Of a DNA stretch of 64,000 bases, positions 1 through 8,550 are shown piece by piece. The number at the start of each line of letters is the position of its first letter. Positions within the stretch are counted from its first letter, which is position 1. The notes under the pieces are model-generated. The model saw nothing but the letters and a program-made list of their open reading frames with translations, searched no databases and was not told the DNA's origin. Source of the DNA: Sphingomicrobium sp. (GTDB taxonomy: Bacteria > Pseudomonadota > Alphaproteobacteria > Sphingomonadales > Sphingomonadaceae); the NCBI GenBank assembly GCA_036563485.1, contig DATCMI010000001.1, positions 2,267,342 through 2,331,341 of the forward strand, given 5' to 3'. A program made the translations under genes and the position numbers.

Positions 1-1326
1 GAGGATACGATGCTGCAGACCACTGTCGCGCGCGTCATGGGGCCGGGCTTCGCTGCCCCGGTCATCGTTGCCGACGAAGAGCATCGTTTCTTCATCAAGG
101 ACCAGCTGCACAAGATCGGCCAGGACGCCGCCGCGATCCTGCTGGAGCCCGCCGGGCGGAACACGGCGCCGGCGATCGCATTTGCGGCCCTGTGGAGCTT
201 GCGGCAATTCGGGGACGAGCTTCTGCTGGTCCTCCCATCCGACCATCTGGTTCGAGACACCGACGCATTCGCCGCTGCGGTACAGGCAGGGATGCCCGTT
301 GCCGAAGCCGGCGGCCTTGTGACCTTCGGCATCAGGCCGGATCGGCCGCACACCGGCTATGGCTACATCGAGCTGGGCAGCGAAGCACAAGCCGGGAGCC
401 GCGTGCACAAGGTCGCGCGGTTCGTGGAAAAGCCGAACGAGGAGCTTGCGCGCGAGTATCTCGCCGACGGCCGGTTTGTCTGGAACAGCGGCATGTTCCT
501 GTTCCGCGCGAGCGCAATGGTCGATCAGCTCGAGCGGCTTGCCCCCGACGTCGTTGCCGCCATCTCCAGCGCCGTTGCCGAAGCAGCGGCCGACGGCCTT
601 TTCGTCAGGCCCGATCGCGAGAGCTTCGTGTCGGCTCCCAGCATCTCCATCGACTATGCGGTCATGGAAAAGACCGATGCCGCATTCGTGCTTCCGGTCG
701 ATATCGGGTGGTCCGACGTTGGGTCATGGCAGTCGCTGTGGGAGATTTCGCCGAAGGACAAGCGAGGCAATGCGGTCCAGGGCAAGGTCGTGCCGATCGA
801 CAGCAGCAATTCCCTGGTCCGCTCCGAACATGGCAAGCTGGTCGTCACGATCGGCATCGATAATCTTGGCGTCATCGTAACCCGCGACGCGGTGCTGGTC
901 GCCAATCTCGGACGTTCTCAGGACGTGTCCAATGCCGTCGCCATGCTGCGCAGCAGCGGCGAGGAAACGGCCGTCCAAACTTCGCAGGTGTTTCGGCCGT
1001 GGGGATCCTACCAGACGATCGACCGCGGCGACGGCTTTCAGTCGAAGCGCATCATCGTTAACCCTGGCGCGCGCCTGTCCCTGCAGAAGCACCACCAGCG
1101 GTCCGAACATTGGGTCGTGGTCCGCGGCACCGCCGAAGTGACCACCGGCGATGAGGTGCGGCTGCTTCACGAGAATGAGTCGACCTACATTCCGGTCGGC
1201 ACGCTTCATCGGCTGGCAAACCCGGGCGAGGACCCGCTGCACCTGATCGAAGTGCAGTGCGGTTCGTATCTCGGTGAAGACGACATCGTCCGCGTCGAGG
1301 ACGAATACGGCCGCAGCCGTTCCTGA
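1..1326 (+). CDS. manC: Mannose-1-phosphate guanylyltransferase / mannose-6-phosphate isomerase, 5' end outside window
   Basis: Makes GDP-mannose from mannose-1-phosphate and GTP for polysaccharide synthesis; the C-terminal part is a type II phosphomannose isomerase cupin. The reading frame is already open at base 1 (E-D-T before the first Met). The N-terminal GGxGTRLWPxSR nucleotide-binding motif of the family is missing, so the gene starts upstream of the window and the Met at base 10 is internal. Visible marks are the FVEKP motif and WNSGMF of the nucleotidyltransferase, then the cupin with QKHHQRSEHW and VPVGTLHR-like IPVGTLHR, ending in EVQCGSYLGEDDI. About 440 residues remain of a usual 465-480. 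The next feature is a convergent tRNA gene, so it ends its own transcript. Confidence 0.93.
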   Translation, partial: EDTMLQTTVARVMGPGFAAPVIVADEEHRFFIKDQLHKIGQDAAAILLEPAGRNTAPAIAFAALWSLRQFGDELLLVLPSDHLVRDTDAFAAAVQAGMPVAEAGGLVTFGIRPDRPHTGYGYIELGSEAQAGSRVHKVARFVEKPNEELAREYLADGRFVWNSGMFLFRASAMVDQLERLAPDVVAAISSAVAEAAADGLFVRPDRESFVSAPSISIDYAVMEKTDAAFVLPVDIGWSDVGSWQSLWEISPKDKRGNAVQGKVVPIDSSNSLVRSEHGKLVVTIGIDNLGVIVTRDAVLVANLGRSQDVSNAVAMLRSSGEETAVQTSQVFRPWGSYQTIDRGDGFQSKRIIVNPGARLSLQKHHQRSEHWVVVRGTAEVTTGDEVRLLHENESTYIPVGTLHRLANPGEDPLHLIEVQCGSYLGEDDIVRVEDEYGRSRS

Positions 1327-1379
1327 TCGGATTTGTGCTGGCTGCACCCGCTGCCCGCCTGCCAGGCAGCGGAAGCGAA

Positions 1380-1454
1380 TGGTGGGCGCGACAGGGATTG
1401 AACCTGTGACCCCACCCGTGTGAAGGGTGTGCTCTACCGCTGAGCTACGCGCCC
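1380..1454 (-). tRNA. tRNA-Val (CAC)
   Basis: On the minus strand the sequence folds as a cloverleaf: a 7-bp acceptor stem GGGCGCG/CGCGCCC, D arm with AGCTCAGCGGTAGAGC, anticodon stem CACCC/GGGTG closing the loop TTCACAC with anticodon CAC (reads GUG, valine), and T arm CAGG-TTCAATC-CCTG. The discriminator is A and the 3' CCA is encoded (TGG at 1380-1382 on the plus strand). Length is 75 nt including CCA. Confidence 0.95.
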
Positions 1455-1474
1455 GCCGATTTGCGGAAGCGCGG

Positions 1475-1502
1475 GATATAGCCGCCCGCGCGAACCTGTC
1501 CA
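1475..1502 (-). promoter_or_regulatory. Putative sigma-70 type promoter of tRNA-Val
   Basis: Reading the minus strand, TGGACA (1497-1502) and TATATC (1475-1480) are separated by 16 bases and lie about 20 bases ahead of the tRNA 5' end. This is the expected spacing for a stable-RNA promoter. Called by eye from consensus similarity only. Confidence 0.45.
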
Positions 1503-1506
1503 GCCG

Positions 1507-1779
1507 CTACTGAACCGCGTCCTTCAGGACCTTGCCGGGGCGGAATTTCGGCTGCGAACTGGCGTCGATCTGCATCGGCTCACCGGTGCGCGGGTTGCGG
1601 CCGGTCGATGCCTTTCGCCGAGTGACCGAGAAATTGCCGAATCCGACCAGGCGCACTTCATCGCCGCGCTTGAGGGTGGAGGTAATGACTTCAAGCATGG
1701 TCTCGACAGCACGCGACGCATCGTTGCGGCTGAGCCCGGCGCGGTCCGCGACATGGCCGATGAGTTCCTGCTTGTTCAT
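1507..1779 (-). CDS. hupB: HU-type nucleoid DNA-binding protein
   Basis: Small basic histone-like protein that bends and compacts DNA in the nucleoid as a dimer. It has 90 residues, the standard HU length. It starts MNKQELIGHVA and carries the family signature in the second half: VGFGNFSV followed by the beta-arm with the intercalating proline tip GRNPRTGE and the end FRPGKVLKDAV. It lies 77 bases downstream of lon on the same strand, the classical lon-hupB order in proteobacteria, so it may be partly co-transcribed with lon. HU rather than IHF is favoured because the arm sequence and lack of extra termini match HU. Confidence 0.96.
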   Translation of the reverse strand: MNKQELIGHVADRAGLSRNDASRAVETMLEVITSTLKRGDEVRLVGFGNFSVTRRKASTGRNPRTGEPMQIDASSQPKFRPGKVLKDAVQ

Positions 1780-1856
1780 GCCCCGCGTCTCCCTCGTAGC
1801 GCCAAGACTCGCCCTTACCTTAAGTCAGGACTTCACCGACCTGTCCAGCCTGTGGC

Positions 1857-4256
1857 CTAATGCCGAACGGCAGCTCCCGGCTCGCCGACGCCTGGGTGGA
1901 CCGGCGGTTCCGCGGCATGCTCGTCCGCATCGGTCCATTCGATTGCCTGAAGCGGTTCGACCAGCGCTCGCGACAGCACTTCGTCGACATGCGCGACGGG
2001 CACGATCTCAAGCCCGTCCTTCACCGCCACCGGCAGCTCGGCCAGATCCTTTTCGTTCTCAGCCGGGATCAGCACCGTGGTGATGCCGCCGCGAAGCGCC
2101 GCGAGGAGCTTTTCCTTGAGGCCGCCGATCGGAAGCACGCGGCCCCGGAGAGTCACCTCGCCGGTCATCGCAACATCGCGGCGCACCGGAACCCCCGTCA
2201 GGGTGGAGATCATTGCGGTTACCATGCCGATACCCGCGGACGGACCATCCTTCGGCACCGCTCCTTCGGGCAAGTGGACGTGGATGTCCTTGCGCGCGAA
2301 AATGGAAGGCTTCACGCCATAAGCGGGCGCACGTGCCTTGACGAAGCTCATCGCCGCCTGGATCGACTCCTGCATCACTTCGCCGAGCTTGCCGGTGGTC
2401 TTGATCTGTCCCTTGCCGGGCACCGTCACGGCTTCGATCGTCAAAAGCTCGCCGCCGACTTCGGTCCAGGCGAGGCCGGTGACCGCGCCGATCTGGTCCT
2501 CTTCCTCGCCCATCCCGTAACGATATTTCCAGACACCGAGGAATTCGCCGATATTGTCTGGGGTCACCTCGACGCGTTCGACCTTGCCCTCGAGGATCTG
2601 GCGCAGCGACTTGCGCGCAACCTTGGCGAGCTCGCGCTCAAGCGTGCGGACGCCGGCCTCGCGGGTGTAGTGCCGCATGACGCTGCGCAAGGCATCATCC
2701 GAAAAGCTCAGCTCTTCGACCTTCAACCCATGCGCGTCTATCTGCTTCGGGATCAGGTGACGCTTGGAGATCTCGACCTTTTCGTCCTCGGTGTAGCCCT
2801 CGAGGCGGATGATCTCCATGCGGTCGAGCAAAGGCTGCGGCATGTCGAGCGAGTTCGCGGTGGTCACGAACATCACGTCGCTGAGGTCGTAGTCGAGCTC
2901 CAGATAATGATCCTGGAACTTGTTGTTCTGCTCCGGATCGAGGACCTCGAGCAGCGCCGACGCAGGGTCGCCGCGGAAGTCCTGGCCAAGCTTGTCGATC
3001 TCGTCGAGCAGGAACAGCGGGTTCGACGTCCCAGCCTTCTTGATGTTCGAGATGATCTTGCCCGGTAGCGACCCGATGTAGGTGCGGCGATGGCCCCGGA
3101 TCTCGGCTTCGTCGCGGACCCCGCCCAATGACTGTCGGACGAACTCGCGGCCCGTGGCACGGGCGATGGAGCGGCCGAGGGAAGTCTTGCCGACCCCCGG
3201 CGGCCCCACGAGGCAGAGGATTGGACCCTTCAGCTTGTTGGTGCGCGCCTGGACCGCGAGATATTCGACGATGCGGTCCTTCACCTTTTCCAGGCCGTAG
3301 TGGTCCTCGTCGAGGATGTTCTGGGCTTCGGCGATGTCCTTCTTCAGCTTCGACTTTTTGCCCCACGGCAGGCCCAGGAGCACGTCGAGATAATTGCGCG
3401 CGACTGTCGCCTCGGCAGACATCGGCGCCATCGCACGCAGCTTCTTCAGCTCGGCATTGGCGCGGGTCCGCGCTTCCTTAGACAGCTTGGTCTTGCGGAT
3501 CTTCTCGGCGAGCTCGGCAAGCTCGTCGCCGCCCTCCTCGCCTTCGTTCCCGAGCTCGCGCTGGATCGCCTTGAGCTGCTCATTCAGATAATATTCGCGC
3601 TGGGTCTTCTCCATCTGCCGCTTCACGCGGCTGCGGATCTTCTTTTCGACCTGGAGCACGCCAAGCTCGCCCTCCATGAAGGCGAACACCATTTCGAGGC
3701 GGCGCGACGGGTTCAGCTCGCCGAGCAGCGCCTGCTTGTCGGATACCTTCACCGACAGGTTCGATGCGACAGCATCGGCGAGCACGGACGGGTCTTCGAT
3801 CTCCGAAAGCTGGATCCCGGTCTCCGGCGGCAGCCGCTTGTTGAGCTTGGCGTAGTTTTCGAACTGCTCGATGACCGAGCGCATCAGCGCCTGCGCTTCG
3901 GGACCGGCGACCGGCTCCTCGTCTACCTCTTCGATCTCGGCGGCGGTGTAGCCGTCGCGCTCGACCAGGTTCACGAGGCGCGCCCGCTTCACGCCCTCGA
4001 CAAGGACGCGAACGGTGCCGTCCGGAAGTTTCAGGAGCTGCATCGCGGTGGCGATGACGCCGAGATCGTAAAGCGCGTCGCGGTCGGGATCATCTTCGCC
4101 CGGATCGAGCTGGGCGACGAGGAACAGCTCCTTGTCGGCAGCCATCGCCGCTTCGAGCGCCGCCACGGATTTGTCGCGGCCGACGAACAGCGGGACGATC
4201 CGGTGGGGGAAAACAACGATGTCGCGAAGCGGAAGGATCGGGAGAGAACGAGTCAT
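1857..4256 (-). CDS. lon: ATP-dependent protease Lon
   Basis: Cytosolic AAA+ serine protease that degrades misfolded and regulatory proteins. With the chosen ATG at 4256 ([12 protein letters not shown], the family's usual N-terminus) it has 799 residues. In order: the LON substrate-binding domain, a coiled-coil helical region with [11 protein letters not shown], the AAA+ module with Walker [10 protein letters not shown] and Walker [10 protein letters not shown], and the C-terminal protease domain with the Ser of [11 protein letters not shown] and the Lys of [14 protein letters not shown] forming the Ser-Lys dyad. An in-frame upstream extension to 4331 exists but lacks family similarity and crosses the divergent gene's leader. 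hupB follows on the same strand. Confidence 0.98.
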   Translation of the reverse strand: MTRSLPILPLRDIVVFPHRIVPLFVGRDKSVAALEAAMAADKELFLVAQLDPGEDDPDRDALYDLGVIATAMQLLKLPDGTVRVLVEGVKRARLVNLVERDGYTAAEIEEVDEEPVAGPEAQALMRSVIEQFENYAKLNKRLPPETGIQLSEIEDPSVLADAVASNLSVKVSDKQALLGELNPSRRLEMVFAFMEGELGVLQVEKKIRSRVKRQMEKTQREYYLNEQLKAIQRELGNEGEEGGDELAELAEKIRKTKLSKEARTRANAELKKLRAMAPMSAEATVARNYLDVLLGLPWGKKSKLKKDIAEAQNILDEDHYGLEKVKDRIVEYLAVQARTNKLKGPILCLVGPPGVGKTSLGRSIARATGREFVRQSLGGVRDEAEIRGHRRTYIGSLPGKIISNIKKAGTSNPLFLLDEIDKLGQDFRGDPASALLEVLDPEQNNKFQDHYLELDYDLSDVMFVTTANSLDMPQPLLDRMEIIRLEGYTEDEKVEISKRHLIPKQIDAHGLKVEELSFSDDALRSVMRHYTREAGVRTLERELAKVARKSLRQILEGKVERVEVTPDNIGEFLGVWKYRYGMGEEEDQIGAVTGLAWTEVGGELLTIEAVTVPGKGQIKTTGKLGEVMQESIQAAMSFVKARAPAYGVKPSIFARKDIHVHLPEGAVPKDGPSAGIGMVTAMISTLTGVPVRRDVAMTGEVTLRGRVLPIGGLKEKLLAALRGGITTVLIPAENEKDLAELPVAVKDGLEIVPVAHVDEVLSRALVEPLQAIEWTDADEHAAEPPVHPGVGEPGAAVRH

Positions 4257-4351
4257 TGCCGGTATATGGGCGGCCCTCCGCACCGGCGCAACAAAGGGGA
4301 ACATTAAGTCGCCGCCGCTCGCTTGCAGCACGCATGTGCAAGGAGAGGAAC

Positions 4352-4564
4352 ATGGCGGACGACTGGGAAAAGATCAGCAACGGCCCGAACGAACGGCCGG
4401 TCAACGAGACGATCGCCGGCACTGGCCCCGGCATCCCCGACGATGCGCTCACGCCGGGCGAAAACATGCCCGAGGCGCCGTCGGACGAACAGGTCGATGA
4501 GATGGCGCGAAAGCTCGGCAGCCCGGCTGCTGAACGCGACACGTTGCCGCTGGAAGGCGAGTAG
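4352..4564 (+). CDS. Small acidic conserved-type protein, function unknown
   Basis: A 70-residue protein, MADDWEKISNGP..., strongly acidic and rich in Pro, Glu and Asp, with no membrane segment or cysteine; likely disordered. The start is fixed by the ribosome binding site AAGGAGAGG at 4340-4348 just before ATG 4352. A short inverted repeat (CTTGCA 4322-4327, TGCAAG 4336-4341) touches the first bases of that site. It is divergent from lon, with about 95 bases between the two start codons, so both promoters lie there. I do not recognise the family; codon use and the clean ribosome binding site support a real gene. Confidence 0.72.
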   Translation: MADDWEKISNGPNERPVNETIAGTGPGIPDDALTPGENMPEAPSDEQVDEMARKLGSPAAERDTLPLEGE

Positions 4565-4623
4565 TTGCCGCCGCAGACCGTCGATTCTGTAATCGTTCAG
4601 CTTCGACTGCTATCTTGGCCAAC

Positions 4624-6099
4624 GTGAACATTCGTAAGACTTTTGTCGCGCTTGGCGCGCTTTCGCTGTCGGCCACTGCGGCCGCCCAGGTGAATTGGCC
4701 GGTGCCGGGCCCCTACGCGCCGCCGCCGCGCGTGGTCCGTCCCCCGAAGCAACCGCCGATGCGGGCTCCCGCGCAGCCGACCGGGCGCGCGCCCGTTGCG
4801 GAGCCGTGGATGGTTCAGCCTGGGGCGGTGCCGACCGGCCAGCCTTGGCAATCGCCCGTCGCGGAGTCGACCAAGAGCACGGCGCTCGAGCCGATCGACC
4901 TCCCGCCGGCGATCGAGCAAGGTGTCGACATGATCTACATCGACGAGGCCCTCGTGCCTCGTGCGGTGCATGACCGCGGCTTCCTTGCTGGTGCCAGCGA
5001 TGCGGCCTGGAGTGGCGCGCCGGTCGACCTCTTCACCTCCGTAAACCCGGTCTACACCGACCTGCGGCGCGGCCTTGTCCGATACCAGCAGGAATGGGGC
5101 AGCCTGCCCGACCTGGCGATCCCCGCCGGTCCGACTCTCAAGTCCGGCATGACTGGCGAGCGCGTGGCCATGCTCCGCGCGCGTCTTGGCCTTGCTCCGG
5201 GCGGCCTCTTCGACGCGGCGCTCGCGGCGCGCGTCAAGGCGTTCCAGGCGGTCCATGGAATGAAAGCCGACGGCATCGCCGGCGCCGGCACGATCCAGGC
5301 GCTCAACCGCGGCGCCGATTATTACGAGAAGCTGATCCTCATCAATATGGAGCGCGCCAAGCGCCTCCCCGCGCCTGAGGAGCAGTCGAAATATCTGCTG
5401 GTGGACTCCGGCAGCGCGCGTCTGTCGATGTGGCAGAACGGTCGCAAGGTCGACGAGATGAAGGTGGTGGTCGGCAAGGCCGAGACCGCGACGCCGATGA
5501 TGGCCGCCTACATCAAATATGCTAGCGTGAACCCCTATTGGAACGTTCCGCCCGAACTGGTGCGCGGACTGATCGCGCCACGCGTCGTCGCGCAGGGCGT
5601 CCGTTACCTGACCGACCGCGAATATGAGGTGATGACCGACTATTCGGAAAATGCGCAGACGATCGATCCAAACCAGGTCGACTGGCGCGCGGTCGTTGCG
5701 GGAACGCAGGAAGTGCGCCTGCGCCGCCTTCCGAGCCCGGCGAATTCGATGGGCATGATGAAGTTCATGCTGCCCAACTACTTCGGCATCTATCTTCATG
5801 ATTCGCCGGAGAAAGATCACTTCACCAAGAACGAGCTGTGGATCAGCAACGGCTGCGTGCGCGTCGAGGACTATAAGCGCGTGGCACGCTTCCTGTTCAA
5901 CGGCAGCGTGCCGCGGGGCGAAGATCCCAAGGTCGAAAAGGAAGTCGACCTGCCGCAGCAGATCCCGGTCTACATGACCTATTTGACGGTCCAGCCGACG
6001 GCGGACGGGGTCCAGTTCGTGCAGGACCATTATGGCCGCGACGAGCATCTGCTCGAGCGTTACGGATCGCAGCTGCGCTCCGGGTTACGCGGCCAATAA
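4624..6099 (+). CDS. L,D-transpeptidase (YkuD) with peptidoglycan-binding domain
   Basis: Exported enzyme predicted to form 3-3 cross-links in peptidoglycan or attach proteins to it. A signal peptide (NIRKTFVALGALSLSATAAAQ) is followed by a Pro-rich linker. Next comes a peptidoglycan-binding type 1 repeat (LKSGMTGERVAMLRARLG ... DGIAGAGTIQALN), then the YkuD catalytic domain with HDSP and SNGCVRVED, whose Cys is the expected nucleophile. GTG 4624 is chosen because it puts the signal peptide at the N-terminus; TTG at 4615 would add three residues, and neither has a clear ribosome binding site. About 490 residues, the size of YcbB-like enzymes. It converges with clpX, and a hairpin covers the junction. 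Confidence 0.9.
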   Translation: MNIRKTFVALGALSLSATAAAQVNWPVPGPYAPPPRVVRPPKQPPMRAPAQPTGRAPVAEPWMVQPGAVPTGQPWQSPVAESTKSTALEPIDLPPAIEQGVDMIYIDEALVPRAVHDRGFLAGASDAAWSGAPVDLFTSVNPVYTDLRRGLVRYQQEWGSLPDLAIPAGPTLKSGMTGERVAMLRARLGLAPGGLFDAALAARVKAFQAVHGMKADGIAGAGTIQALNRGADYYEKLILINMERAKRLPAPEEQSKYLLVDSGSARLSMWQNGRKVDEMKVVVGKAETATPMMAAYIKYASVNPYWNVPPELVRGLIAPRVVAQGVRYLTDREYEVMTDYSENAQTIDPNQVDWRAVVAGTQEVRLRRLPSPANSMGMMKFMLPNYFGIYLHDSPEKDHFTKNELWISNGCVRVEDYKRVARFLFNGSVPRGEDPKVEKEVDLPQQIPVYMTYLTVQPTADGVQFVQDHYGRDEHLLERYGSQLRSGLRGQ

Positions 6100-6137
6100 G
6101 CTAAGCGAGTGAAAGTGACGGGGCGGACGCGCGGCGC

Positions 6138-7406
<1,269 letters not shown>

Positions 7407-7567
7407 TCCCGTCCTTGCATCTCGGCCGCTTGCCGACCGTCCTCTAATGGGCATGCTAGCCCGCTTTATAGCACAATCAACTCTGAGCGATCGTTAATGT
7501 ATCCCCCGCCCAGGGAATGATGTTTCTTTTCAGGAATATGGATGCCCGGCCCCACAGGGGCAAGGCC

Positions 7568-8311
7568 TCAGGCTCCGCAGGCGTCCAGCGCTTCGCGCAT
7601 CGCGTGCTGGAAATCCGAGCGGAAGTAGATGTCATTGTGTCCGGTCCGCTTGATGGTGCGGTCGAACACAAGCCGGCGTACCTTCTTCCGCAACGCGTCT
7701 GTCCGCTCGGCGGGAATGAGTTCGTCCCGCTCCGCCGCCACGATCGCCACGGGGACGTCCGACTTTGCAAGCGGTTCCGCGGCATCGATTTCGTGAGAGA
7801 AGAACGGGCCGATCGGCAGCCACGGGTACATCGACTGGGCGACCGCCTTCAGAGAGTCGAACGGCGTCACCAGGATCACGCCGTCCAGGTCGCGCACAGC
7901 AGCAAGCTGGGCCGCAACGCCGGTGCCGATACTGAAGCCGACGGCGACCACCCGTGCGGGCTTGAGCCGTTTCACGACATAATCATAGACCAGCGGGGCG
8001 TCCGCGATCAGCGCCTCGGCCGACGGGGAGCCACCCGAGGGACGGTAACCGCGAAAGTGGAACACAACCACGTCATCTTCGGGATAGAGCTGATGCAGAT
8101 ATTCGGCGACATCCTGCGCATTCCACGCATTGCCGCCGAAGCCGAGGACGAGCGTCGGATCAGAACCGCGCTTGTCCGCCGGAATATGGACGCCGGCGAG
8201 CTCATGCCCATCGCCCGAACGCACTGACAGCGCTTCCGCGCCGCGCGGCAAGGGACCCGCCTTTGGAACGGCGTGGGTCGGGAAGATGAGGTGGCTCTGG
8301 AATTCAAACAT
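7568..8311 (-). CDS. Alpha/beta hydrolase (serine hydrolase fold), N-terminus uncertain
   Basis: Predicted hydrolase of unknown substrate. From ATG 8311 it has 247 residues with the catalytic triad visible: Ser127 in GFSIG, Asp196 in ERDELIP and His225 in TGHNDIY, plus an oxyanion-loop region LGFGGNAWN. The frame continues upstream of this ATG through a hydrophobic run (SLTSIIIGFAACAAVFA) that looks like a signal anchor, yet no ATG, GTG or TTG precedes it in frame. Either the protein starts at 8311 without its anchor, or it uses a rare start such as ATT, or the 5' end is damaged. It follows the truncated response regulator on the same strand. Confidence 0.78.
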   Translation of the reverse strand: MFEFQSHLIFPTHAVPKAGPLPRGAEALSVRSGDGHELAGVHIPADKRGSDPTLVLGFGGNAWNAQDVAEYLHQLYPEDDVVVFHFRGYRPSGGSPSAEALIADAPLVYDYVVKRLKPARVVAVGFSIGTGVAAQLAAVRDLDGVILVTPFDSLKAVAQSMYPWLPIGPFFSHEIDAAEPLAKSDVPVAIVAAERDELIPAERTDALRKKVRRLVFDRTIKRTGHNDIYFRSDFQHAMREALDACGA

Positions 8312-8361
8312 GGCGAAGACGGCCGCGCATGCGGCAAAGCCAATGATTATGGAAGTGAGGC

Positions 8362-8550
8362 TTAGGCGGCGAACGCGGCGTCGATGGCCGGAGTCACCCG
8401 ATCGACCGTGTACGGCTTCTCGATCACCGGCGCGTCGTTGAATTCGGGCGGCGGCGGATCGACGTGGCCGCCGGTCGCGATGACGAACGGCACGTTCTTC
8501 TCGCGAAGCTTGCTGGCGACCGGCCAGACATTCTCGCCTTTGAGGTTCAC
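8362..8550 (-). pseudogene. Response regulator receiver fragment, N-terminal half missing
   Basis: The frame from GTG 8550 encodes 62 residues (MNLKGENVWPVASKLRE ... EKPYTVDRV ... DAAFAA) that match the second half of a CheY-like receiver. Reading two codons further upstream gives AILDVNLKGE, where the Asp is the usual phosphoacceptor. The switch Thr (in IATGG) and the conserved Lys of EKP are present. The first half, with beta1, the acidic pair and helices 1-2 (about 50 residues), is absent; instead the upstream DNA is the end of cckA in another frame. The GTG overlaps the cckA TGA, so some translation is possible, but it cannot be a normal receiver. Confidence 0.75.

Noticed and set aside
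4597..6048. 483-codon open frame on the minus strand
   Set aside because: Antisense to the L,D-transpeptidase, which has a signal peptide and catalytic motif; the antisense frame has none.
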